From Clostridia bacterium (GTDB lineage Bacteria > Bacillota_A > Clostridia > Oscillospirales > CAG-382): a stretch of DNA of 8,440 nt. Below the pieces are notes generated by a model. It was not told the origin of the DNA and ran no database searches. It saw only the letters and a list, made by a program, of their open reading frames with translations. How positions within the stretch are numbered: position 1 is the first letter of the stretch; every line of letters starts with the position of its first letter. This document shows, piece by piece, positions 1-6,861 of this stretch. The translations under genes and the position numbers were made by a program. Where the stretch lies: assembly GCA_017517985.1 (NCBI GenBank), contig JAFWWX010000443.1, positions 1 to 8,440 of the forward strand, read 5' to 3'.

Positions 1-2736
1 ACCTGAATTGGCAGTAAAGAATCCTCGGAGGTTTACATTGTATTCGGGCATTGTAAATGTGCCGTCAACAGGATTGTCGGATGTTCCTCTGTACCAGCCT
101 GTAAATGTGTAACCTGCAGGAGCTTCCGCCTTGTCGGCAACTTCTACTGTTTCGCCGTACTTATATGTGCCGCCTAAAGGTAGTTCAGGAATATTTTCAA
201 TTTGTGTATCTCCGTCATATCCGTATGTTACAGTATACTCGATTCTGTCGTAATATACCTTGAGAACTAATGAACCGTCAGGTAATATAGAACCGGAAAT
301 TGTATCTGCACTCTTGATTTCGTTATATTCAAAACCTGTAAATCTGTTAAGCGGAATTGCAGTGACAGTATGTCCTGTTTCGCCCGTAAAGCCGTCTTCA
401 ACAAGCACAGGAGCATCTTGGTAAACACCTTCTGTTAAGGTTTCAAGATAATGTTCTACTTTATAAGGAGTTGTAGTTGAGTTTTCGAAGTAACCTACAA
501 GAGTTACATCTTTATCAGGCATTGTAAATTTCCCATTAGCAACAGTTACATCTGTCTGCAACGGATACCAACCCTTAAACACATAGCCTTCAAGTACGGC
601 AGGCTGTGCAACTGTTACTTCCTGACCGTATTGTGCCTGAGCAGTTTCAGGAAGATTAGGAGCTCCTACCGGAGGTGTGGTTGAGTACCGATATGAGACA
701 TTGTGTGAGTTTACTGTAAATGTACCGGTAATCTCCACATCACTTTCGGGCATTGTAAATTCATCGCCCGGGTTTACAACGGAACCGTTCATAGCCCAAC
801 CACTGAAGGTATGCCCTTCTTTTGTAGGTATAGCATCAACATTAACTTCTGAACCTACAAAACGATTATAGGATGACACGTCTGCTCCGTCAACCTTATA
901 TATTACCGTGTATGTAGAAAGCTTTGGAGTTTCAACTCCTGCAGCCGAGTTTTCATCGCTGTCATTGATAAGTGCAAGTCCCGTGTTTGTGGGAAGTATA
1001 CCGTCCATAAGCGTTGCGGAAGCGGCATCTATAACATTATAGTCGGGAACAACAGTAAAGCTAATAACGAGCCGTTTGCCATAGAAACCGTTTCTTGCTG
1101 TTTCGGATACATAGTTTGCATCAAAGTCAAAGCCGTTGACTGTAAGTCTGTCTTCTATTATCTCGCAGGAAAGAGAGCTGTCATCAACAGGCTCTGCCCA
1201 AGTGCCGTCAGCATTTCTTGCACTGGTTTGTAATTTTACATTACTTGCACTGCCTACAAAATCGAAATAAGGAGAAATAGTATCTACCATTGTTGCTTCT
1301 TTACCAAGCGTTACTGTCGGGTGGTCGATCTCCTGAATGATAGATTCAAATATCATTGTAAGCGTCATGTCTCCGCCAGGAGTCATATAGTAGCCTGCCG
1401 AGATGTCGCAATTTTCTTCACTAGAGTCCATGCTTATTGAATCGGGATAGTTTGATGACATATAATGCATAAACTTATTGATGTTTGCATCAAGGTCAGC
1501 TGCATCCGCACCGGGTGCAACCGAAACACCGTAAACTGCAACATCAGCTTCGTTTTCCATTCTGCCGGCAATCTGAATTGCCGTATTTGCAACGGATTCA
1601 TCAAAGCCGTTCCAGTGGTTTGGTTCGCCGTCGGTAAACACAATAACAACCTCTTTGCGGTCAACAGCACCTTCAGATAAAATCTGGCTGCGATCCATTA
1701 AAACAGCTTCTGCGAGTGCAAGACCTTTATCAACAGCAGTAGAGCCTGCAGGGTCCAGCGAAGCAACAGCAGCTTTCAGTGTATTTGCACCGTTTGCATC
1801 AACAGGCGTCAAACCTGCTACAACCTGAGAATAGTTAGATTTACTGCTGTTAGAACCGTTTCTCTGTGTATAAGTTCCGTTGCCGGGAGTGATAACAGGT
1901 GTATCTGTTGTCCCGTTTGAATAGTTTGGTCCTGCAAACTTAACGATAGAGATGGTATGCATATCGGAAACATCAAGACCGCTGTTCATTGTTGCAGTAG
2001 TATCAATAAATGAATTAACCGCACTTTTCAGCACATCCATTCTGCTTCTGCTTGTTGTGGATGTTGACATTGAATAAAACTGATAAATGCTGTAATCATT
2101 TTCGCGATTTTCAGGAACTCCGTCGTTTAATTCGGGATAAACATATACACTGGTATTACCGCTTGAGTATTCAAAAAACTCATACCCATTGTTGTCACGA
2201 CCGTCTCTTGTTACACGTGTGTATACCGGGGTTTCTTCTGTTCCTGTGTTTATGTAGTATGCAGTCGAGTTGTTGAAGCCGTATCCTGTGTGTTCTTCTG
2301 ACCACCAAAACATACCGTTTCTATATGTGTATGTGTTTCCGAAAACCTTATTATATGTGGTCACAGAACTGCTGTCATATGTATCGTCCATAGAACCTGA
2401 AACGTCAAGAACAAGAACGATGTCAGTAGGCGAAACAGAACTTATCTGTCTTACTACACCGGTTGTATGTGCGGTAAGAGTGATATCAATTGTTCCGTCA
2501 GATTTGGCTGTGGAAGTTTTGGTATAAATAATACCGCTTGCCTGATTTGTATTCTCCTTAGTACTTGATTCAATCACCTCAAGTTCAGGTTCGGCAGATA
2601 ATTCTGCTTCATATTTCTCGGCATTTACAATTCTTGGCGTAGGCACTGCTGATACGACAAGAGTTAATCCCGGCATATATGTTGTCACAGTCATAGCCAA
2701 AACTAAGAACAAGGCTAATAATTTTTTGACTTTCAT
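1..2736 (-). CDS. Exported VWA-domain surface protein with InlB-type repeats (partial, C-terminus off left edge)
   Basis: The minus strand is open for 912 codons from ATG 2736-2734 to the left edge with no stop. GAAAGGA (2745-2751) sits 8 bases upstream of the ATG. Residues 1-30 form a signal peptide (basic MKVKK, hydrophobic core, likely cut after VSA). A VWA domain spans about residues 103-470. Its MIDAS metal site looks complete: DVSGS at 111-115, Thr333 in GSTAVDKG, and Asp369 in VFTDGEP. About 110 residues (119-228), rich in Tyr, Asn, Ser and Thr, are inserted between the MIDAS loop and the helix starting near SRSRMDVLK. Residues about 473-600 form a beta-rich region resembling linker domains of pilus-tip and adhesin VWA proteins. 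From about 606 come InlB/FTMP-type repeats and one MucBP-like unit. The family suggests a cell-wall adhesin that binds ligands through a metal ion. The anchor (LPXTG, SLH or other) is not in the window, so attachment and ligand are unknown. Confidence 0.93.
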   Translation of the reverse strand, partial: MKVKKLLALFLVLAMTVTTYMPGLTLVVSAVPTPRIVNAEKYEAELSAEPELEVIESSTKENTNQASGIIYTKTSTAKSDGTIDITLTAHTTGVVRQISSVSPTDIVLVLDVSGSMDDTYDSSSVTTYNKVFGNTYTYRNGMFWWSEEHTGYGFNNSTAYYINTGTEETPVYTRVTRDGRDNNGYEFFEYSSGNTSVYVYPELNDGVPENRENDYSIYQFYSMSTSTTSRSRMDVLKSAVNSFIDTTATMNSGLDVSDMHTISIVKFAGPNYSNGTTDTPVITPGNGTYTQRNGSNSSKSNYSQVVAGLTPVDANGANTLKAAVASLDPAGSTAVDKGLALAEAVLMDRSQILSEGAVDRKEVVIVFTDGEPNHWNGFDESVANTAIQIAGRMENEADVAVYGVSVAPGADAADLDANINKFMHYMSSNYPDSISMDSSEENCDISAGYYMTPGGDMTLTMIFESIIQEIDHPTVTLGKEATMVDTISPYFDFVGSASNVKLQTSARNADGTWAEPVDDSSLSCEIIEDRLTVNGFDFDANYVSETARNGFYGKRLVISFTVVPDYNVIDAASATLMDGILPTNTGLALINDSDENSAAGVETPKLSTYTVIYKVDGADVSSYNRFVGSEVNVDAIPTKEGHTFSGWAMNGSVVNPGDEFTMPESDVEITGTFTVNSHNVSYRYSTTPPVGAPNLPETAQAQYGQEVTVAQPAVLEGYVFKGWYPLQTDVTVANGKFTMPDKDVTLVGYFENSTTTPYKVEHYLETLTEGVYQDAPVLVEDGFTGETGHTVTAIPLNRFTGFEYNEIKSADTISGSILPDGSLVLKVYYDRIEYTVTYGYDGDTQIENIPELPLGGTYKYGETVEVADKAEAPAGYTFTGWYRGTSDNPVDGTFTMPEYNVNLRGFFTANSG
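4..921 (-). repeat. InlB-type (FTMP) repeat tail of the VWA protein, with one MucBP-like unit
   Basis: Three related units of about 70-80 residues lie at residues 606-675 (712-921), 678-751 (484-705) and 832-911 (4-243). Each has a G(Y/H)xFxGW core (HTFSGW, YVFKGW, YTFTGW) and ends in FTMP followed by an acidic/Asn residue and an alternating hydrophobic strand (FTMPESDVEI, FTMPDKDVTL, FTMPEYNVNL). This is the signature of the Listeria-Bacteroides/InlB B-repeat family. Between the second and third lies a different unit (residues 757-831, 244-468) starting YKVEHYLE and ending VLKVYYDR, which resembles MucBP-type repeats. The FTMP codons are conserved at DNA level: the 16-base word TTCGGGCATTGTAAAT occurs at 43-58 and 745-760, with a close variant at 516-529. 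Such tails usually act as surface-displayed spacers. More copies may lie beyond the left edge. Confidence 0.85.
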
Positions 2737-2803
2737 AAAATCAATCCTTTCATTTTGTATTTTCGTTATATTTTTATTTCAAACACTTTTAGTATCCATA
2801 CTA

Positions 2804-2832
2804 ATTATAACATAGTACATTCTAACAGTCAA
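2804..2832 (-). promoter_or_regulatory. Sigma-A type promoter of the VWA gene (extended -10)
   Basis: Read on the minus strand, TTGACT (2827-2832) and a perfect TATAAT (2804-2809) are separated by 17 bases, and TG sits one base before the -10 (TGTTATAAT). Transcription should start near 2797, giving a leader of about 60 bases before the ATG at 2736. Just upstream of the -35, AGGAAAA (about 2832-2838) can pair with TTTTCCT about 15-20 bases further on. This may be an operator or only AT-rich sequence. No riboswitch is visible in this leader. Confidence 0.85.
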
Positions 2833-2955
2833 GGAAAATTTTATTATTTTGTTTTTTCCTCTACCCCTGCAGAGAAAATGACCGGATTCAAAAAATCCTC
2901 ATATCTACGATTCTATAATAGAAAACAAGTTTATTATAAAACCAATCCCCACCGG
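2833..2955. other. Non-coding spacer between the two divergent promoters
   Basis: This AT-rich spacer holds no credible gene. Short frames crossing it have no ribosome site and run through promoter or riboswitch sequence. An inverted repeat TATAATA (about 2914-2920) and TATTATA with an 11-base loop lies in the middle. Some of it resembles spare -10 boxes, and I cannot assign it a role. The whole gene-free stretch 2737-3466 consists of the two promoters, this spacer, the cobalamin riboswitch and its expression platform. Confidence 0.6.
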
Positions 2956-2984
2956 TTGATTTGTACACATATTTTTGTTATAAT
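2956..2984 (+). promoter_or_regulatory. Promoter of the riboswitch-controlled ECF operon (extended -10)
   Basis: TTGATT (2956-2961) and a perfect TATAAT (2979-2984) are spaced by 17 bases, with TG one base before the -10 (TGTTATAAT). Transcription should begin near 2991, about 48 bases before the first paired bases of the cobalamin riboswitch. It is divergent from the VWA promoter: the two -35 boxes are about 125 bases apart and back to back, so each direction appears independently driven. Confidence 0.85.
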
Positions 2985-3038
2985 ACAAAGGATGTATATA
3001 AAACAATACATGTACATCAAAAAATTAAATATATCACA

Positions 3039-3233
3039 CAGAGTGTCGGTTATGCTGCAAAGTCTTTATGTCAGGAATAATCGGTGAAAAGGGAATGTGG
3101 TGAGACCCCACAACGATACCAGTCGCTGTATGCATCAAAGAATGTATATCCGTCGGTGAAAGCCGGTCATTGGGAAACTGAGAAGGCAGGATATATGAGC
3201 GTTTATGTGATGCGAGTCAGAAGACCTGCTCTG
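3039..3233 (+). promoter_or_regulatory. Cobalamin (vitamin B12) riboswitch
   Basis: The conserved core of the cobalamin element appears in order: GGT (3048-3050), AAAAGGGAA (3087-3095), a small GTGG/CCAC hairpin (3097-3110), ACCAGTCGCTGT (3118-3129), CATTGGGAAACTG then AGAAGGC (3168-3187), and the B12-box-like GAGTCAGAAGACCTGC (3214-3229). A closing P1 helix can form between CAGAGTG (3039-3045) and TGCTCTG (3227-3233). Known members bind adenosylcobalamin or related cobalamins and switch off B12 uptake or synthesis genes. This one lies between a strong promoter and an intrinsic terminator ahead of an ECF transporter, so it should act by transcription termination. The exact ligand form (adenosyl, methyl or hydroxo) is not settled here. 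Confidence 0.93.
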
Positions 3234-3281
3234 ATGCTTTTTCCGTATGCGTTTTTACGCAGGAGAGGGTATTTCCGTTGC

Positions 3282-3324
3282 ACTGCAATCCGTCTAGAGT
3301 AAAGGCAGGATTTACAGTTTTTTT
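3282..3324 (+). promoter_or_regulatory. Possible alternative hairpin with U-tract in the riboswitch expression platform
   Basis: ACTG (3282-3285) pairs with CAGT (3315-3318), and AATCC (3287-3291) with GGATT (3308-3312), around a 16-base loop. T residues follow to 3324. It could be a weak upstream terminator. It could also be an anti-antiterminator, because its 3' arm and loop contain the two segments (3315-3322 and 3300-3306) that can otherwise pair with the 5' side of the main terminator. A small TGCGT/ACGCA hairpin (3248-3261) precedes it. This is base-pairing logic only and no energies were calculated. Confidence 0.4.
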
Positions 3325-3371
3325 GTGCTGTGTATTTTTGTGTAATGAAATGTGATGACGCGGAAAAACTG

Positions 3372-3408
3372 CCGTGGCAGCCTTTAAGGTTGCTGCGGTT
3401 TTTGTTTT
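3372..3408 (+). terminator. Intrinsic terminator of the cobalamin riboswitch
   Basis: An uninterrupted 11-pair stem (3372-3382 with 3388-3398, three G-U pairs) closes a TTTAA loop and is followed by TTTTTGTTTT (3399-3408). It lies after the riboswitch and about 60 bases before the first ECF gene's start, so it is a regulated attenuator rather than the end of a gene. Upstream segments can compete with its 5' arm: CAGTTTTT (3315-3322) with AAAAACTG (3364-3371), and TAAAGGC (3300-3306) with GCCTTTA (3380-3386). These would form an antiterminator. Confidence 0.88.
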
Positions 3409-3466
3409 CAACTGCGGGTATTTTAAAGTTTATGGTTTTGTGGAAAGGATGGTGCTTTATACTGAT

Positions 3467-4354
3467 ATGAATGAATTTAAAACATATCATCCGATCGTGA
3501 ATTTTACATACTTTGTAATTGTAATCGGGTTTTCCTGCTTTTTTATGCATCCTGTGTGTCTTGGTATTTCACTTGTAAGTGGTTTTACATATTCCGTGAT
3601 GCTGAAGGGTAAAAAAGCAATCAAAACAAACTTAGTATATATGCTTCCGATGATTTTAATGATGGCATTTATAAACCCTGCATTTAACCACGAGGGCGTA
3701 ACCATACTGCAGTATCTGCCGAGCGGTAATCCGTTGACGCTTGAATCCATCGTTTACGGACTTTGTGCGGCTATTATGATTGTGAGTGTTATCTGTCATT
3801 TTTCCTGCTATAACGAAGTTATGACAAGCGACAAGTTTATCTATCTGTTCGGTAAAATCATACCTGCAATGTCGCTTATTATGTCAATGACACTGCGATT
3901 TGTACCGAAGTTTGCAACGCAACTTAAAGTGGTAACAAACGCTCAAAGGTGTATGGGGCGTGATGTTTCAAACGGAAACATTATAAAGCGTGTAAAGAAC
4001 GGTCTTAATATCTTGTCTATTATGACAACTTGGTCACTCGAGAATGCCATTGAAACCGCTGACAGTATGAAAGCCCGCGGCTACGGCATACCGGGAAGGA
4101 CTGCATTTTCAATATTTACATTCGATAAGAGAGATAGAAAAGCACTTGCGTTTATTTTGCTTTTAGGTATATATACATTTGTTGGAAGCTTACTGGGAAA
4201 AATAGCTTTCAGATTCTTCCCTTCTATGAAATTAGCGGAGGTTTCTGTATTTGGCATAAGCGTATTCGTAGCATATTTACTGCTTTGTAGTAGCCCAATA
4301 ATAATTGAACTGTGGGAGGTGAGAAAATGGAAAGCTTTAAGGTCGAAAATTTAA
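3467..4354 (+). CDS. ecfT: EcfT-type transmembrane coupling protein of a B12-regulated ECF transporter
   Basis: This 295-residue membrane protein is the T component that links the ATPases to the substrate-binding S protein in ECF importers. Hydrophobic segments lie near residues 11-46, 56-73, 93-112, 128-142, 226-245 and 257-282. The cytoplasmic coupling region (about 143-215) is rich in basic residues and carries the family's Ala-Arg-Gly motif in ADSMKARGYG (198-207), where EcfT helices dock into the ATPases. The start is uncertain. ATG 3467 (MNEFKTYHPIVNF) is preferred because family members begin near this point, but the best ribosome-like sequence (GGAAAGGATGG, 3442-3452) is rather far upstream. 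ATG 3449 (six residues longer) touches that site directly. Still longer in-frame starts, such as GTG 3374, fall inside the terminator stem. The gene overlaps the next one by 28 bases, implying translational coupling. Regulation is by the upstream cobalamin riboswitch. In B12-specific systems this subunit may carry a cbr-type name, but I am unsure of the letter. Confidence 0.9.
   Translation: MNEFKTYHPIVNFTYFVIVIGFSCFFMHPVCLGISLVSGFTYSVMLKGKKAIKTNLVYMLPMILMMAFINPAFNHEGVTILQYLPSGNPLTLESIVYGLCAAIMIVSVICHFSCYNEVMTSDKFIYLFGKIIPAMSLIMSMTLRFVPKFATQLKVVTNAQRCMGRDVSNGNIIKRVKNGLNILSIMTTWSLENAIETADSMKARGYGIPGRTAFSIFTFDKRDRKALAFILLLGIYTFVGSLLGKIAFRFFPSMKLAEVSVFGISVFVAYLLLCSSPIIIELWEVRKWKALRSKI
4315..4322 (+). 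promoter_or_regulatory. Ribosome binding site fixing the start of the A-A-S fusion gene
   Basis: GGAGGTGA matches the anti-Shine-Dalgarno sequence fully and lies 7 bases (from the end of GGAGG) before ATG 4327. It is inside the ecfT reading frame. It rules out the in-frame GTG at 4312, which lies ahead of this site and would add only five residues encoded by the ribosome site itself. Confidence 0.9.
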
Positions 4355-6798
4355 GTTTTACTTATCCTGCCAGATGCGATAAGGCGCTTGATAATATAAA
4401 TTTTACAGTAAATCAGGGTGAATTTATTCTGCTATGCGGAAAATCGGGTTGCGGTAAAACTACGCTTTTAAGGCTATTGAAATCGTCGCTTGCACCACAT
4501 GGTGAAATAAGCGGAAATATTTATTTTAACGATAAACGCCTTGCAGAGTATGACACCAAAGAACAAGCATCAAGTATTGGATTTGTAATGCAGAATCCCG
4601 ACAATCAGATTGTAACCGATAAGGTATGGCACGAGCTTGCGTTTGGACTTGAGAGTCTTGGATATAAGCAAACCGAAATCAGAACAAGAGTATCCGAAAT
4701 GGCTTCGTTCTTCGGAATACAGACTTGGTTTTATAAGAAAGTATGCGAGCTTTCAGGCGGTCAGAAACAACTTTTAAATCTTGCATCTGTTATGGTGATG
4801 CAGCCGTCAGTTTTGATACTTGACGAGCCTACAAGTCAGCTTGATCCAATCGCAGCGGGAGAGTTCTTGAAAACTTTAGAGAAGATAAACCGTGAGCTTG
4901 GCACAACCGTTATTCTCACCGAGCATCGCTTGGAAGATGCTTTTCCGATGGCTAGCAGAGTTATCGTTATGGATGACGGAAAAATCATAGCAGATGAAGC
5001 TCCAGAAAGTGTCAGCAAAATTCTGAAATTCCAAAATCACGATATGTATAAAGCGCTTCCAACGCCTTTAAGAGTACATGGCGAAGTGGCAAACTCTCTC
5101 CCCTGCCCCTTAACTGTCAGGGATGGCAGAGTGTGGCTTTCAGAATATTCAAAAGACAATACTTTAAATCCGGATGTTATTCCAAAAGATAAACCGCAGG
5201 AAAATACCGACATTGTAATTGAAATTAAAGATACATATTTCAGATATGAAAAGAACTTACCTGATGTTGTTAAAGGCTTTAATTTAAGTGTAAATAAAGG
5301 TGAACTATTCTGCCTTGTCGGTGGTAACGGAACAGGAAAGACTACGGCACTATCTCTGATTTCAGGTCTCAACACACCATACAGAGGTAGTGTACTGATA
5401 AAAGGGCAAAAAATTTCAAAAATCAAAAAATTGTATGATGGACTTTTGGGTATTCTTCCTCAGAATCCGCAAAGTGTATTTGTAAAGAAAACGGTATATC
5501 TTGATTTGTTGGAAATACTTTCTGATAAAAAACTTACAAAAAATGAAAAAGAACAAAAGGTACAAAACATATCTGTTCTTTGCAGAATAGAGAATCTTTT
5601 GGAAAGTCACCCATACGATTTATCAGGTGGCGAACAGCAAAGAGCTGCCCTTGCAAAGATACTCCTTATGGAGCCTGAAATATTGCTTCTTGATGAACCG
5701 ACAAAAGGAATGGATGCACATTTCAAAGAAGAATTTGCAGATATTCTTATGGATTTGAAAGCAAACGGCGTTACAATCCTTATGGTATCTCACGATATAG
5801 AGTTCTGTGCTGAATTCGCCGACAGATGCGCTCTTGTATTTGATGGTGGCATTACATCAGTTGACACGCCGAGGGAGTTCTTTAAGGGTAAGAATTTCTA
5901 TACAACATCAGCAAACCGTATGGCAAGAACTTGTCTTCCTGATGCGGTTTTAGCTGAAGATATTATTCTTGCCTGCGGTGGTAAAGCACATAAGAGAGAA
6001 AGGCAATCAAAAAATACTGATTTGCAAAAGAGTGAAAACGAAAGCAAATCGCAAAGAGATTATGTAGCAAAGCCAATACAAGTTCAAAAGCCGGATACAA
6101 AACTTATAAAAAGAACTTTATTTTCAACATTCCTGATACTGCTTTTAATACCTTTCACCATATATTTTGGAATTACCTTTTTCGGCGACAGAAAATATTA
6201 CCTTACAAGTCTGCTTATTCTTCTTGAAACAATGATACCTTTTTTTATGGTATTCGAATCCAGAAAGCCCAAAGCAAGAGAGCTTATAGTAATAAGTGTA
6301 TTATGTGCAATAGCCGTAGCAGGCAGAGCGGCATTCTTTATGATACCGCAGTTCAAGCCGGTTATTGCAATTGTAATTATTGCAGGTGTTTCTTTTGGCT
6401 CTGAAACGGGGTTTTTAGTGGGCGCAGTCACAGGATTCGTTTCAAATTTCTTTGCAGGGCAAGGCCCCTGGACGCCATGGCAGATGTTCGCCTTTGGTAT
6501 TATCGGTTTTATTGCAGGAATACTTTTTAGAAAGGGTATCTTGCGAAAGACAAAAGTGTCCCTTTGCATATTCGGCTTTTTAGCAACCTTTATAATCTAC
6601 GGCGGTATTATGAATCCTGCGTCCGTTATTATGTGGCAAAGTAGAATCAATTGGGATATGATCGTATCTGCATACATTCTGGGAATCCCCTTTGACCTTA
6701 TTCACGCTATTGGCGTCACTTTTTTCCTCTGGTGTATTTCGGGAGCAATGATAGATAAGCTTGAGAGAATCAAGTCAAAGTATGGCTTGATTTATTGA
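4327..6798 (+). CDS. ECF transporter fusion: two ABC ATPase domains plus a membrane S component, predicted cobalamin uptake
   Basis: This 823-residue polypeptide joins the energizing and substrate-binding parts of an ECF importer. ATPase 1 (about 1-240) has Walker A GKSGCGKTT (38-46), Q-loop Gln89, signature LSGGQ (142-146), Walker B with LDEP (165-168; catalytic Glu167) and switch His200. ATPase 2 (about 295-525) has GGNGTGKTT (332-340), Gln379, LSGGE (432-436), LDEP (455-458; Glu457) and His489. Both sites look active. A charged Lys/Gln/Ser-rich linker (about 553-592) leads to the membrane part (594-823). This has a hydrophobic hairpin (595-643), the basic loop ESRKPKARE, and a six-helix S core (652-805) with PQFKP (674-678), a Gly-rich GSETGFLVGAVTG stretch and GQGPWTPWQM (711-720). 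Only the T protein is separate, encoded immediately upstream. The riboswitch implies cobalamin or a corrinoid as substrate, so the S part would correspond to CbrT-like proteins. The S domain alone does not prove the ligand. Confidence 0.92.
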   Translation: MESFKVENLSFTYPARCDKALDNINFTVNQGEFILLCGKSGCGKTTLLRLLKSSLAPHGEISGNIYFNDKRLAEYDTKEQASSIGFVMQNPDNQIVTDKVWHELAFGLESLGYKQTEIRTRVSEMASFFGIQTWFYKKVCELSGGQKQLLNLASVMVMQPSVLILDEPTSQLDPIAAGEFLKTLEKINRELGTTVILTEHRLEDAFPMASRVIVMDDGKIIADEAPESVSKILKFQNHDMYKALPTPLRVHGEVANSLPCPLTVRDGRVWLSEYSKDNTLNPDVIPKDKPQENTDIVIEIKDTYFRYEKNLPDVVKGFNLSVNKGELFCLVGGNGTGKTTALSLISGLNTPYRGSVLIKGQKISKIKKLYDGLLGILPQNPQSVFVKKTVYLDLLEILSDKKLTKNEKEQKVQNISVLCRIENLLESHPYDLSGGEQQRAALAKILLMEPEILLLDEPTKGMDAHFKEEFADILMDLKANGVTILMVSHDIEFCAEFADRCALVFDGGITSVDTPREFFKGKNFYTTSANRMARTCLPDAVLAEDIILACGGKAHKRERQSKNTDLQKSENESKSQRDYVAKPIQVQKPDTKLIKRTLFSTFLILLLIPFTIYFGITFFGDRKYYLTSLLILLETMIPFFMVFESRKPKARELIVISVLCAIAVAGRAAFFMIPQFKPVIAIVIIAGVSFGSETGFLVGAVTGFVSNFFAGQGPWTPWQMFAFGIIGFIAGILFRKGILRKTKVSLCIFGFLATFIIYGGIMNPASVIMWQSRINWDMIVSAYILGIPFDLIHAIGVTFFLWCISGAMIDKLERIKSKYGLIY

Positions 6799-6861
6799 AG
6801 AAATAATTATTTTTAGCAGAATCAGATAGCCTTCACTGTACTTTATCACAGTAATAGTACG

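Noticed and set aside
43..760. Repeated 16-base words in the left part, considered as a CRISPR array or mobile-element repeats.
   Set aside because: They are irregularly spaced, in frame, and encode the conserved FTMP ends of InlB-type protein repeats.
677..2527. Several 64-85 codon frames on the plus strand, and one of 78 codons on the minus strand, inside the VWA gene.
   Set aside because: All are shadows of the 912-codon minus-strand frame, which has a signal peptide, MIDAS motifs and repeats.
2755..3302. Short plus-strand frames (110 and 72 codons) across the divergent promoter region and riboswitch.
   Set aside because: They lie over the two promoters and the conserved cobalamin RNA core, lack ribosome sites and have no protein-like composition.
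3203..3750. Minus-strand frames (64-115 codons) opposite the expression platform and ecfT.
   Set aside because: They are antisense to a clearly coding gene and structured RNA, with no ribosome site or recognisable motif.
4836..6569. Minus-strand frames up to 129 codons opposite the A-A-S fusion.
   Set aside because: They lie opposite Walker, signature and S-component motifs of a strongly supported gene and have no start signals.
6768..6792. Inverted repeat AATCAAG / CTTGATT spanning the end of the fusion gene, considered as its terminator.
   Set aside because: The 7-pair stem is AT-rich with an 11-base loop and is followed by TATTGAAG rather than a T-run.
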